A DNA stretch of 64,000 bases, taken from contig NC_009142.1 of the NCBI RefSeq assembly GCF_000062885.1, positions 3,213,584-3,277,583 on the forward strand. Reading direction: 5' to 3'. Below are positions 35,253 through 44,085 of the stretch, in pieces; position 1 is the stretch's first letter, and each line of letters begins with the position of its first letter. The position numbers and the translations under genes are program-made. The notes below the pieces were generated by a model, which saw only the letters and a program-made list of their open reading frames with translations, did not search any database and was not told the origin of the DNA. The stretch is from Saccharopolyspora erythraea NRRL 2338. Lineage in GTDB: Bacteria > Actinomycetota > Actinomycetes > Mycobacteriales > Pseudonocardiaceae.

Positions 35253-35580
35253 CCCGCGCGCGTCACCTCGAGCGCACCCGCACCCGCACCCGCCCGCGCG
35301 TCGTCCGCACCCGCCCGCGCGCCGCCCGCACCCGCACCAGCGCGTGACCTCGCGCCCGCACGCACCCGCGTCCGCGCGTCACCCGCGCCCGCGCCGTCGC
35401 CCGGGCCTGCGGCGCGAGACTCCGGGCGCGAGGCGCCGGGCGCGGGGTAGTGCCTTCGACTTTTCGGTTCGAGTGGTCTTGTCGTGCGGCCTCGCGGTGG
35501 CTACTGTGCTCGAAACCTTACGCCGTTAGTTTCCGATTCACGAAGTTCCGCATCTGCTCCTCGCCGAAAGGTGCGCCCAG
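35253..35580 (+). repeat. Intergenic region with CGCACCCGC-type simple repeats, then an AT-richer promoter stretch
   Basis: From about 35262 to 35400 the sequence is built of short units such as CGCACC, CGCACCCGC and GCGCGTCGTCCGC in irregular tandem. It encodes only Arg/Pro/Thr-rich nonsense in any frame. It follows the HAD stop directly. The last 130 bases (35450-35580) are less GC-rich (TTTTCGGTTCGAGTGG, then ACCTTACGCCGTTAG) and probably hold the promoter for the transporter gene. Confidence 0.5.
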
Positions 35581-36903
35581 ATGACTTCTCCAGGCACGAG
35601 CGCCCGCCGCGTGGCGTTCGCCAGCCTCATCGGCACGACCATCGAGTGGTACGACTTCTTCATCTACGGCACGGCCGCGGCACTGGTCTTCAACCAGCTG
35701 TTCTTCCCCGACTTCGACCCGATCGTCGGCACGGTCGCCGCGTTCGCGACGTTCGCCGTCGGGTTCCTGGCCCGGCCGATCGGCGGGGTGCTGTTCGCGC
35801 ACTTCGGCGACCGGCTGGGCCGCAAGCCGATGCTGATCGCCTCGCTGATGCTCATGGGCTTCGCGACCCTGCTCATGGGCCTGCTGCCGACCTACTCCCA
35901 CATCGGGGTCTGGGCTCCGGTGCTGCTCACGCTGCTGCGCTTCGCGCAGGGCCTCGGAGTCGGCGGCGAATGGGGCGGTGCGGCGCTGATGGCGGTCGAG
36001 CACGCACCGCAGGGCCGGCGCGGCTTCTACGGCAGCTGGCCGCAGGTCGGTGTGCCCGCCGGTCTGCTGCTGGGCAACCTGACCTTCTCGCTGATCTCCT
36101 CGACGGTCTCCGAGGAGCAGTTCATGGCCTGGGGCTGGCGGATCCCGTTCCTGTGCAGCGCGTTGCTGATCGGTGTCGGGTTCCTCATCCGGCTCAAGAT
36201 CGCCGAGAGCCCGGTCTTCCAGGAGGCCGCGCAACGGGCGCAGGAGACCCGGGCCGAGAGGATGCCTGTGGTCGAAGTCCTGCGCAGGCACCCGCGGACG
36301 ATCCTGCTGGCCGCCGGTTCGTTCCTGGCCACCAACGCGACCTTCTACGTCGGCAGCACGTGGATCGTGGCCTACGCGACGAAGCACCTCGACTACGAAC
36401 GCACCTGGGTGCTCAACGCCAACTCGTTCCTGGCCTTCGTCGACATCCCGCTGATGATCGCCTTCGGGCTGCTGTCCGACCGCATCGGACGCCGGATGAT
36501 GTCGCTGGGCGGCATGGCGGTGCTGGCGCTGTTCGCGGTGCCGTACTTCATGCTCGTCGACAGCGGCTCCATCGTGCTGTTCCTGCTGGGCGGCATGGTG
36601 GTGCAGGCCTGCCGGACCGCGGTGTACGGGCCGCAGTCGGCGTTCTTCTCGGAGCTGTTCAGCACGAGGCTGCGCTACAGCGGTGCCTCGCTGAGCTACC
36701 AGCTGGCATCGATCCTCGGTGGTGGCATCGCGCCGATGATCTGCACCGTCCTGTATGGAGCGACCGGGTCCTCGATGGCGATCGCGGTCTACGTCGTGGT
36801 GCTGTGCCTGATCTCGTTCGTCTCGATCTACCTGCTGTCGGAGACCTACAAGCGGGACCTGACCGAGGAGCCGGCCGGAGCCGCCGCGGCCGCCGGGAGC
36901 TGA
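35581..36903 (+). CDS. MFS transporter, MHS family (second copy)
   Basis: A 440-residue, 12-helix protein of the metabolite:H+ symporter family and a clear paralogue of the transporter at 9372-10661. Shared signatures: ASLIGTTIEWYDFFIYGTAA, HFGDRLGRKPMLIASLML, FAQGLGVGGEWGGAALMAVEHAP, RLKIAESPVFQE, YGPQSAFFSELFSTRLRYSG. It imports an organic acid or zwitterion with protons. It follows the HAD gene after 328 bases, so co-transcription is not certain. A GC-rich hairpin follows the stop. Confidence 0.88.
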   Translation: MTSPGTSARRVAFASLIGTTIEWYDFFIYGTAAALVFNQLFFPDFDPIVGTVAAFATFAVGFLARPIGGVLFAHFGDRLGRKPMLIASLMLMGFATLLMGLLPTYSHIGVWAPVLLTLLRFAQGLGVGGEWGGAALMAVEHAPQGRRGFYGSWPQVGVPAGLLLGNLTFSLISSTVSEEQFMAWGWRIPFLCSALLIGVGFLIRLKIAESPVFQEAAQRAQETRAERMPVVEVLRRHPRTILLAAGSFLATNATFYVGSTWIVAYATKHLDYERTWVLNANSFLAFVDIPLMIAFGLLSDRIGRRMMSLGGMAVLALFAVPYFMLVDSGSIVLFLLGGMVVQACRTAVYGPQSAFFSELFSTRLRYSGASLSYQLASILGGGIAPMICTVLYGATGSSMAIAVYVVVLCLISFVSIYLLSETYKRDLTEEPAGAAAAAGS

Positions 36904-36909
36904 GAAGCG

Positions 36910-36942
36910 GGTGCGTACGCCCCACCGCGTGGCGTGCGCACC
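36910..36942. terminator. Bidirectional hairpin terminator between the MHS transporter and the LGFP gene
   Basis: GGTGCGTACGCC (36910-36921) pairs with GGCGTGCGCACC (36931-36942) with one wobble pair, giving a 12-base stem and a nine-base loop. It lies in the 49-base gap between two convergent stops. Confidence 0.65.
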
Positions 36943-36952
36943 TGCCTCGTCG

Positions 36953-38278
36953 TCAGCGGCGCTTCGGGTAGTCGATCACCTGGCCGAGGTCGGAGTGCCA
37001 CTCGATGAAGCCGCCCTCGAACTCGGCGGCCCTGCCCTGCGGGATGTCGTGCTCCTCGCCCACCGGATAGCCGAGGTAGGAACGCTCCCACCCCAGTTGC
37101 GACCACCGGGCGCGGATGCCGCCGTACACCGCGTGCGCACCGGTCTGGGGCGTCCAGTAGATCGACGCGCCGCCGGTGCCGGTGAAGTGGTTGAAGCGGC
37201 CCCGCCCGTCCGGTGTGGGCAGCTCGTCGGTCGTCGGGTAGCCGAGGAACTCGTCGGGCCCGCCGAGCTCGGCATAGCGCTGCGCGATCACGCCCTGCAC
37301 CGAGTGCGCCGCCGTCTGCGGGCTCCACACGATCGCCGCGGGCAACGTCCCGTCGCCGTTGAACTCGTTGTAGCGGCCCACCCCATCCGAAGTGGACAGT
37401 TCGTCGGTCGTCGGGTAGCTCAGCGGTCCGCGTTCCCACCCGGTGGCGGCCCACTTGTCCCGGATGGCGCCCATCACCGCGTTGGGCCCGGTCGGCTGGG
37501 CCCAGTAGATCGACGCGTCCTCGCGCTGCCCGCTCGGGGTGAGGAAGTGGTTGTAGGCGCCGAATCCGTCCGGAGTGGTCCTGGTGTCGGTGGAGGGGTA
37601 GCCGAACCCGGCGTCCTCGCCGATCTCGCGGAAGTGCTCCAGGATCCGGCCCTGCACCAGGTGCGCGCCGGTGCGCGTCGACCAGTAGATCGCCGAGTGG
37701 ATCACGCCGTCGCGGGTGCGGAAGTCGCTGTAGCGGCCCCCGCCGCTGCTGGTCATCTCGTCGGTGATCGGGACCCCGAGCTCGGCGTGACCACCCAGCT
37801 CCAGGAGGCGGCCGTAGATCGAGCCGTGCACGACCTTCACGCCGGTCTCCGGCGTCCAGTAGAACCGGCCGTGGGTGAAGTCCTGCCAGCGCAGGCCCTC
37901 GTCCTCGACGACCTCGGCACCGGCGGGTTCTCCGACAGCCTGCCGTTGCTGTTCGGACATCGACTCGTAGCGCTTCTGGATCTCACCGTCGCCCGGGTCG
38001 GCGACCTCGCCCGCGGGATCGGCGGGAACAACCGCGGCATCACCCGGTGATTCGGCGGGGGACGAGGTCTGCGCATCCGGTGACGTCGTGGAATCCGGTG
38101 ACTCCGGTACCGACGTGTCCGGCGCGGAGCCGGTCGGCTGCTCCGCTGGAGCGGCCGGTTCGGTGGCGCTCGGCGTCGCGGCCGTCGCCCCAATTCCGGC
38201 CGCGGCCGGAACGGCCGTGGTCAAGCAGACAACCGTCGCCGTGGCGGCGACGCACCCCAGAAGTTCCCTGACTTTCAC
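36953..38278 (-). CDS. Secreted LGFP-repeat protein
   Basis: A 441-residue exported protein. A signal peptide (VRELLGCVAATATVVCLTTAVPAAA) is followed by a Pro/Ser/Thr-rich linker (residues about 30-105), then about 5.5 LGFP-type repeats of roughly 50 residues. Each contains a YWTPxTGAHxVxGxI-like segment and a WExxxLGYPxxDE-like segment (for example SIYWTPQTGAHAVYGGI and SYLGYPVGEE). LGFP repeats are thought to bind the mycolyl/arabinogalactan wall or peptidoglycan. There is no fused catalytic domain. GTG start at 38278 after AAAGGGG. The protein probably decorates the cell envelope. Confidence 0.83.
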   Translation of the reverse strand: MKVRELLGCVAATATVVCLTTAVPAAAGIGATAATPSATEPAAPAEQPTGSAPDTSVPESPDSTTSPDAQTSSPAESPGDAAVVPADPAGEVADPGDGEIQKRYESMSEQQRQAVGEPAGAEVVEDEGLRWQDFTHGRFYWTPETGVKVVHGSIYGRLLELGGHAELGVPITDEMTSSGGGRYSDFRTRDGVIHSAIYWSTRTGAHLVQGRILEHFREIGEDAGFGYPSTDTRTTPDGFGAYNHFLTPSGQREDASIYWAQPTGPNAVMGAIRDKWAATGWERGPLSYPTTDELSTSDGVGRYNEFNGDGTLPAAIVWSPQTAAHSVQGVIAQRYAELGGPDEFLGYPTTDELPTPDGRGRFNHFTGTGGASIYWTPQTGAHAVYGGIRARWSQLGWERSYLGYPVGEEHDIPQGRAAEFEGGFIEWHSDLGQVIDYPKRR

Positions 38279-38430
38279 TGCGACCCCTTTCGGTTCGTCA
38301 CCAAGGGATCGCCGCTTCCGGCAGAAAGGTTGCCCGCCGCCGGCGGATCTTTTCAGGACGCACGTCGCGGATCGACCCGGCTGGCTCGCGGCCGAGGTGC
38401 ACAGCGGCCGCGCGGGGTCCGCCCGGGCGC

Positions 38431-39588
38431 TCAGCGATCGGCGGGTGCGAGCACGACCGCGGAGTTGTGCCCGCCCAGGCCGAGCGACGACTTCAGGGTG
38501 AGCCCGTCGGCCTGGGGGGTCGGCCCGTCGAGCAGCCGCGGGTGCCCCTCCGCAACCGGCTGCGGGGCAGGGATGATCCCGCGGTCGTAGCCGAGCGCGG
38601 CCGCGGCGACCTCCACCGCCGACGCCGCGCCCATGCAGTGGCCGACCAGCGGCTTGACCGAGTACAGCCGGGCCTCGGCCGGGAACAGCTCGTCGAAGAC
38701 ACCGCTCTCGGCGCGGTCGCACTGCCGGGTGCCGGGCCCGTGGGCGTTGAGGTAGCGCACCCGCGAGGGGTCCGCGCCCGCGTCGGCCAGCGCCTCGGTG
38801 AAGCACCGGCGCAGCTCGGCCGCGTCGGGGTCGACCGAGGTGACGTGGTGCGCGTCGTGCGACATCGCACCGCCGAGGACGCGGGCGTAGTGGCCGGTCC
38901 CGCCGCTGGAGAGCACCATCCCCACCGACGCCTCGCCCATCACGAAGCCGCGACTGCCTTCCTGGAAGGGCCGGCACGCCTGGCGCGGCTCGGTGTCGGT
39001 GACCGCGACCCCGAGCCGTTCGAAGTGCAGCACGGTCTCGGGGGTGGAGGAGACGTCGGTGGCCACGAAAACCACGTCGTCGACCACGCCGGCGTCGAGC
39101 CACGCCTTCGCGGTGAGCAGGCCCGCGTTGCCGGACGCGCACGTCGCCGAGACGTTCATCGCAGGCCCGTGGAACCCGAACTCCTGCATCAGCATCGACA
39201 CCGGGGTGGAGGGCATGAGCGCGAGGTAGTCGCGCACCGGCACGTCCCCGCCCCGCCTGCCGTAGAAGTCGTTCCAGGAGGGCAGGTCGCCGAGCACGGC
39301 CGCGTGGAGCAGTCCGACCCGGCGCCCGGGCCGCCACCCGCGCTCCTCGGCGTCGACTATCGCCTCCCGCGCGGCGGCCCGCATGGCTTTGGCGAAGCGG
39401 CTCGGCCCGTCGGCCTCCTCGCCGCCCTCCGGGACCTTGGCGACCCAGGCCGTCCGGTCCCGGCCGGGGCCGTGCCTCTCGACCGGGGAGGCGGCGACCT
39501 CACCCGAGACCAGGCCGTTCCAGAAGGACTCGCGGCCCCAGCCGTAGCCGGTCACCGCGCCGATGCCACCGATTCCGCAATGCTGCAC
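38431..39588 (-). CDS. Beta-ketoacyl synthase (lone condensing enzyme)
   Basis: A 385-residue ketosynthase. The catalytic Cys is in NVSATCASGNAGLL, the first His in RYLNAHGPGTRQCD and the second His in KPLVGHCMGAASAVE, so the Cys-His-His triad is intact; SSLGLGGHNSAVVL closes the fold. It would catalyse Claisen condensation of acyl-thioesters. No acyl carrier protein, acyltransferase or ketoreductase is adjacent, so it is not part of a visible fatty-acid or polyketide cluster. It is single and faces the signalling gene across 450 bases. Confidence 0.86.
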   Translation of the reverse strand: MQHCGIGGIGAVTGYGWGRESFWNGLVSGEVAASPVERHGPGRDRTAWVAKVPEGGEEADGPSRFAKAMRAAAREAIVDAEERGWRPGRRVGLLHAAVLGDLPSWNDFYGRRGGDVPVRDYLALMPSTPVSMLMQEFGFHGPAMNVSATCASGNAGLLTAKAWLDAGVVDDVVFVATDVSSTPETVLHFERLGVAVTDTEPRQACRPFQEGSRGFVMGEASVGMVLSSGGTGHYARVLGGAMSHDAHHVTSVDPDAAELRRCFTEALADAGADPSRVRYLNAHGPGTRQCDRAESGVFDELFPAEARLYSVKPLVGHCMGAASAVEVAAAALGYDRGIIPAPQPVAEGHPRLLDGPTPQADGLTLKSSLGLGGHNSAVVLAPADR

Positions 39589-40039
39589 GATCGTCTTCCT
39601 CCGGGGGAGCTTGGCGGAGGCCGCGTCCCGCCCGGCGCGCCTGGGCCTGGGCCGAGGGCCGTGGCGGCCTCGCTGACCTGCGTCGCCGGGCCTGCGCTGC
39701 GTATCGCGGACGGGGCCCTGCTTGCTCGTCAGAGTGAAGACAGCCGCGGGCTTTTAGCTACCCGTTGTGAATGCGCTCTCCCTTTATAACACGAACGAGT
39801 GTATTTCAGTTCTGAAATTCGCCTGGCCGCGACTACATTCAGTGTTTTTTCTTTTGGATCGTGCGCGCAAGGGCACGGAGGCGCGGGACTCAGGGCTCGG
39901 GGCCGCGGCCCGAACGGTTGGCTACCGTTGCCGGTGGGAACCCGTGGCAGGTCAGGTGCGGGAACCCGAATCGGCGAGGTGCGCTGCGATCGACGCACCC
40001 GTTCGGCGATCGGGTGCGGGTATCTGCATTGGACGGATC
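39589..40039. promoter_or_regulatory. 451-base divergent regulatory region with an AT-rich core and inverted repeat
   Basis: Between the ketosynthase and the PAS-GGDEF-EAL gene lies DNA that includes an unusually AT-rich core (39760-39860). It holds ATTTCAG-TT-CTGAAAT (39803-39818, perfect 7-base arms), an ACAC/GTGT pair (39789-39802) and a T-rich run (39843-39855). This is likely the promoter and operator zone of both genes. In-frame codons upstream of 40040 also exist, so the signalling protein could start earlier. Confidence 0.45.
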
Positions 40040-42784
40040 ATGGAAGTTGATCCAGGCGGCGAGATCCGGAGCGGTTCCGGTCTGGAACGCGAGTTCTTGG
40101 ACCTCGCGTTGTCCATGCACGGCGCCGTCCGGTGGACCTACGACTTCGCCAGCGATGAGGTCACCTGGGCCGAGGGGATGGACTCCCTGCTCGGCGTGCC
40201 GCGCGCCGGGCACGCCGAGCTGAGCCGCCGGCTGCGCGGGCTCGTCGAACCCCTGGTCGTGTCGGCGCGGACGACGCCGCTGTGGGAGGACTTCGACCTC
40301 GAGCAGCCCGTGGACACCGCCGAGGACGGCCAGCGGCTGCTGCACTTCCACGCCCGCGCGCACGGCGAGGGCACGCGCACCAGCGGACTCATCGGTCTCG
40401 TGCGCAACGTGACCGGCGCCCACCGGGACCGGCAGGCGCTGAGCGACCTGGCCGACCGGTACCGGCTGCTGGCCGAGCTCAGCCCGGACGCGATCTGCGT
40501 GCACCAGGACAACATCATCCGCTACGTCAACCCGGCGATGGGCACCATCCTGGGCGCCCAGTCGCCCGCGCAGCTGCTCGGCCGCCCGGTCACCGACTTC
40601 GTGGCCCCCGACTCCATCCCGCAGATGCGCAAGCGGATCAGGTCGCTGGAGGCCCCGGGCGCCACGACGCCGCGGGCCGAGGCCGAGCTGCGGCGCATCG
40701 ACGGCACCACGGTGCCGGTCGAGCTGGTCGCGGTGCACACCACCTGGGAGGGCAGCTCGGCGGTGCAGGTCGTCGGGCGCGACGTCAGCGCCCAGAAGAC
40801 GGCGGAGGAGACGCTGCGCTTCCAGGCGGCCCTGGTCCAGCACGTCAGCAACGCGATCATCGCCACCGACCGCAGCGGCATCGTCACCAGCTGGAACCCG
40901 GCCGCCGAGGCGGTCTACGGGATAGCCGAGGAGGAGGCGCTGGCGCGCCACGTCGCCGACCTGGTCGGGGCGCCGCTGCAACCCGAGGAGCTGGTCTCCA
41001 GCGGCGGGGTCACCGAGGCCCTGCACCGGCGCAGCGACGGCGCCGCGCTGGTCATCCGGATCTCGGCGGCGGAGATGGACAGCGGCTTCGTGCTGGTGTG
41101 CGCCGACGAGACCGCGCGGCGGCGGGCCGAGCAGGACTTCGCCACCGTCGTCGCGGCCCTCGACGAGGGCGTGGTCGTGGTGGGCCGGTCCGGTGTCATC
41201 GAGTCGGCGAACCCGGCGTCGCAACGCATCCTGGGCGCCCCGGCATCGCAGATCATCGGCACCCGGCCCACGTCGTGGCCCACGTTCGACGAGAGCGGCG
41301 CCGCCATGCGACCGGAGGAGCAACCCTCCAGCCTGGCCCAGTGGACCGGCGAACCGGAGAACTCCAGGGTGGTCCGCCTGGTGCGGCCGGACGGGCGCAG
41401 CGTGTGGCTGTCGCTGACCTCCCGCTCGCTGACCCCGCAGGACCGGCCGCCGCACATGGTCGTCACCTCGTTCACCGACATCACCGACAGCCGGGCCGCC
41501 CGGGAGCGCCTGGAGTACGAGGCCACCCACGACCCGCTGACCGGGCTGGCCAACCGTACGCTCGCGCTGCGGCACCTGGCGGTCTCGCGTGACCGCACCC
41601 GCGCGATCGCGGTGCTGTTCATCGACCTGGACAACTTCAAGCTGATCAACGACTCGCTGGGCCACGGCGTCGGCGACGACGTGCTGCGGATCGTGGGCGA
41701 GCGGCTGTTCCGCACCTCGCGGGAGGAGGACCTGGTCGGCAGGCTCGGCGGGGACGAGTTCGTGGTCCTGGTCCACGACGAGAGCGACGACGACGTGCTG
41801 CGCGAGCTGGCGACCGGGCTGCTGGCAGCCCTGACCGAGCCGATCCACGTGCAGGGCAGGCAGCTGCACGTCAACGGCAGCATCGGCATCGTGCTCTCCC
41901 GGCCGGGCGACACCCGGGCCGGGCCGGAGCTGCTGCGCGACGCCGACGTCGCCATGTACCAGGCCAAGACCCGCGGCGGCGGGCGCTACGAGTTCTTCGA
42001 CGTCGAGCTCCGCGAGAGCATGCAGCGCAGCATGGTGCTGGAGCAGGACCTGCGCCACGCGGTGCAGCAGGACCAGCTCTGGGTCGCCTACCAGCGGGTC
42101 GTCGACCTGCGCGACGAGCGCACGGTGGGCGTGGAGGGACTGCTGAGGTGGACGCACCCGGTGCACGGGACGGTCTCGCCGGGCGAGTTCATCCCGCTGG
42201 CCGAGCAGAGCGACCTGATCAACTCCATCGGCGCCCACATGCTGCGCATGGCGACCCGCCAGGTCGCGGCCGAGCGCGAGCGCGGCGGCGAGGGCCTGCG
42301 GCTCAACGCCAACCTCTCACCGCGCCAGCTCGACGACCCCTACCTGCAGGTGCTGGTGAAGCAGGCGCTCACCGACGCCGGGCTGCCCGCGCACGCGCTG
42401 TGCCTGGAGGTCACCGAGAACGCGATCATGCACGATCCGGCGGCGTCGGCGCGGGTGCTCAGCTCGCTGCGCGAGCTGGGCGTGCGGCTGGCGATCGACG
42501 ACTTCGGCACCGGCTACTCGTCGCTGGCGCAGCTGCGCAGGCTGCCGCTGGACACCCTCAAGATCGACCGGTCGTTCGTCACCGACCTGGACTCGTCGGA
42601 GGAGCTCCGGGTCATGATCAACAGCATCGTGGCGATGGCGCACGCCGTCGGGCTCGACGTCGTGGCCGAGGGCGTGGAGACCGCGCGGCAGCTGGACTTG
42701 CTGGGCGAGGTCGGCTGCGACCAGGCGCAGGGCTTCTACCTGGGGCGCCCCGGACCGATCGAACGCCTCCGCGACCACTGGTGA
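40040..42784 (+). CDS. Four-PAS GGDEF-EAL cyclic-di-GMP signalling protein
   Basis: About 914 residues with no membrane helix. Order: PAS-like (15-130), PAS (140-255), PAS (260-365), PAS (366-485), GGDEF (490-655), EAL (670-910). The diguanylate cyclase signature is intact (RLGGDEFVVL). The phosphodiesterase domain keeps its metal and catalytic residues: EGLLRW (for EALLRW), NLSPRQL, CLEVTENA, IDDFGTGYSSL, LKIDRSF, VVAEGVET. Both activities are therefore possible and PAS domains would set the balance. The ATG at 40040 has only a weak ribosome site. The ligand of the PAS domains is unknown. Confidence 0.88.
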   Translation: MEVDPGGEIRSGSGLEREFLDLALSMHGAVRWTYDFASDEVTWAEGMDSLLGVPRAGHAELSRRLRGLVEPLVVSARTTPLWEDFDLEQPVDTAEDGQRLLHFHARAHGEGTRTSGLIGLVRNVTGAHRDRQALSDLADRYRLLAELSPDAICVHQDNIIRYVNPAMGTILGAQSPAQLLGRPVTDFVAPDSIPQMRKRIRSLEAPGATTPRAEAELRRIDGTTVPVELVAVHTTWEGSSAVQVVGRDVSAQKTAEETLRFQAALVQHVSNAIIATDRSGIVTSWNPAAEAVYGIAEEEALARHVADLVGAPLQPEELVSSGGVTEALHRRSDGAALVIRISAAEMDSGFVLVCADETARRRAEQDFATVVAALDEGVVVVGRSGVIESANPASQRILGAPASQIIGTRPTSWPTFDESGAAMRPEEQPSSLAQWTGEPENSRVVRLVRPDGRSVWLSLTSRSLTPQDRPPHMVVTSFTDITDSRAARERLEYEATHDPLTGLANRTLALRHLAVSRDRTRAIAVLFIDLDNFKLINDSLGHGVGDDVLRIVGERLFRTSREEDLVGRLGGDEFVVLVHDESDDDVLRELATGLLAALTEPIHVQGRQLHVNGSIGIVLSRPGDTRAGPELLRDADVAMYQAKTRGGGRYEFFDVELRESMQRSMVLEQDLRHAVQQDQLWVAYQRVVDLRDERTVGVEGLLRWTHPVHGTVSPGEFIPLAEQSDLINSIGAHMLRMATRQVAAERERGGEGLRLNANLSPRQLDDPYLQVLVKQALTDAGLPAHALCLEVTENAIMHDPAASARVLSSLRELGVRLAIDDFGTGYSSLAQLRRLPLDTLKIDRSFVTDLDSSEELRVMINSIVAMAHAVGLDVVAEGVETARQLDLLGEVGCDQAQGFYLGRPGPIERLRDHW

Positions 42785-42800
42785 CCGCGGTGGCGTTGCC

Positions 42801-43373
42801 TCATCCCGGGTGCGGCGCCCGCGGCGCCCGGAAGAACTCGTTGGACCGACGGCTGAAGACCAGGGCGAGGAACACGACGCTGCCCGTGGTGGCCAACAGC
42901 CGCACGAGCACGAGGACGACGAGCATCCCGGTGGACAGGCCCAGGTCCCACTCGACCCCGAGCACCACGACGACGATCGGCGCGAGGATGTTGCCCATGA
43001 GTTCCGAGCACAGCCACAGCGCGGCGAACACGGCGAGCGTCACGCGCGCCCACTGCCGACCGGCCCGCAGCGGGAAGGCGAACGCGATCCACAGCGCCAC
43101 CAGCACCGCCGACACCAACGCCGGGAGCAGCCAGTCCGACGGGTTCGGCGGTGTCGGCGGCACGCCGTAGCGCTCCAGCACGGCGTTGACGCTCGCCGTC
43201 GTCGCATCGTTGGTGAGGTAGGCGAACGCGGTGTCCAGCACGCCGACGAGCAGCGGCAGGACCATCGCGATCCAGAACGCCAGCACGACCGGTCGCGGTG
43301 GGGCCGCCTCGGATTCGCCGGTCGGAACGGGCGGAGCCGCCAGGGGATCTGGTTGCTGCGGTGGCGAGGTCAC
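42801..43373 (-). CDS. Membrane protein with four helices, unknown function
   Basis: A 190-residue protein. A Pro-rich cytoplasmic start (SPPQQPDPLAAPPVPTGE) precedes four membrane helices, beginning VVLAFWIAMVLPLLVGVLDTAFAYL and including LLPALVSAVLVALWIAFAFPL. The pattern resembles actinobacterial proteins with a proline-rich tail and a four-helix block of unknown function. GTG start. It converges on the signalling gene and diverges from the DinB-like gene. Confidence 0.65.
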   Translation of the reverse strand: MTSPPQQPDPLAAPPVPTGESEAAPPRPVVLAFWIAMVLPLLVGVLDTAFAYLTNDATTASVNAVLERYGVPPTPPNPSDWLLPALVSAVLVALWIAFAFPLRAGRQWARVTLAVFAALWLCSELMGNILAPIVVVVLGVEWDLGLSTGMLVVLVLVRLLATTGSVVFLALVFSRRSNEFFRAPRAPHPG

Positions 43374-43492
43374 GGTCGCACAGTACGAGCCGCGCCGCCG
43401 CTTCGGGCGGAATCCGGCGATGTCCGGGCAAACCGTTGCCGTATCGCGCCGTTGACCGCCTGGATGTCGGTGTTTCCTTGGACCATGCTCGT

Positions 43493-44040
43493 GTGACCAC
43501 TTCACGCAGGAGAGCCGAGATCTTCGCCGGCGGCGGCGAGCAACGCTTCCAAGGGTCGGCGACCGGTGACGAGCGTCCCGTGCTCGTCGGATTCCTGGCG
43601 GCGCAGCGCGCGACCCTGGAGCTGAAGTGCGCGGGCCTGGACGGGGAGCCGGCCCGCCGGGCGGTGGAGCCCTCGACGTTGTCACTGCTCGGACTGGTAC
43701 GCCACCTGGCCGACGTGGAGCGGCGGTGGTTCCGGCGGGTGCTCGCCGGGCAGGACGCACCGCCGCGCTTCTCGTCGGACACCCGCGCCGACGGCGACTT
43801 CGACGGAGCGGCGGCCGATCCCGCCGTCATCGCCGAGGTGTGGGCCGCCTGGCGCGCGGAGGTGTCGTTCGCGGAGCGCTTCGTCGCCGAGGCCCCGGAT
43901 CTCGACGTCGCGGGCGGGACCCGTGGCGCGGTTCGGTGTCGCTGCGCTGGGTGCTGATCCACATGGTCGAGGAGTACGCGCGGCACAACGGCCACGCCGA
44001 CCTCCTGCGCGAACGCATCGACGGTGCCATCGGACTGTGA
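43493..44040 (+). pseudogene. DinB/DUF664-family gene with one frame break
   Basis: The frame from GTG 43493 gives [20 protein letters not shown] and [24 protein letters not shown], the DinB/DUF664 opening with a metal His, and stops at about 43957. The rest of the family sequence ([37 protein letters not shown], with further His ligands) lies in another frame ending at 44040. One missing base near 43916 (in GCGGGCGGGAC) explains the break. The repaired protein would be about 182 residues. DUF664 members are mycothiol-dependent-type metal proteins of uncertain activity. Confidence 0.72.
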
Positions 44041-44042
44041 AG

Positions 44043-44063
44043 GCGACCCCGCGACGGGGTCGC
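44043..44063. terminator. Bidirectional hairpin terminator between the DinB-like and SDR genes
   Basis: GCGACCCC (44043-44050), a five-base loop, and GGGGTCGC (44056-44063) form a perfect stem in the 45-base gap between two convergent stops. Confidence 0.65.
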
Positions 44064-44085
44064 ACCCACGGCAGCGGGGTCGGCG

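Noticed and set aside
35262-35400. CRISPR-like array
   Set aside because: Units are short and irregular, with no unique spacers and no cas genes nearby.
39722-39998. Minus-strand small protein in the AT-rich region before the ketosynthase
   Set aside because: No ribosome site and no family; the AT-rich stretch is better explained as a promoter region.
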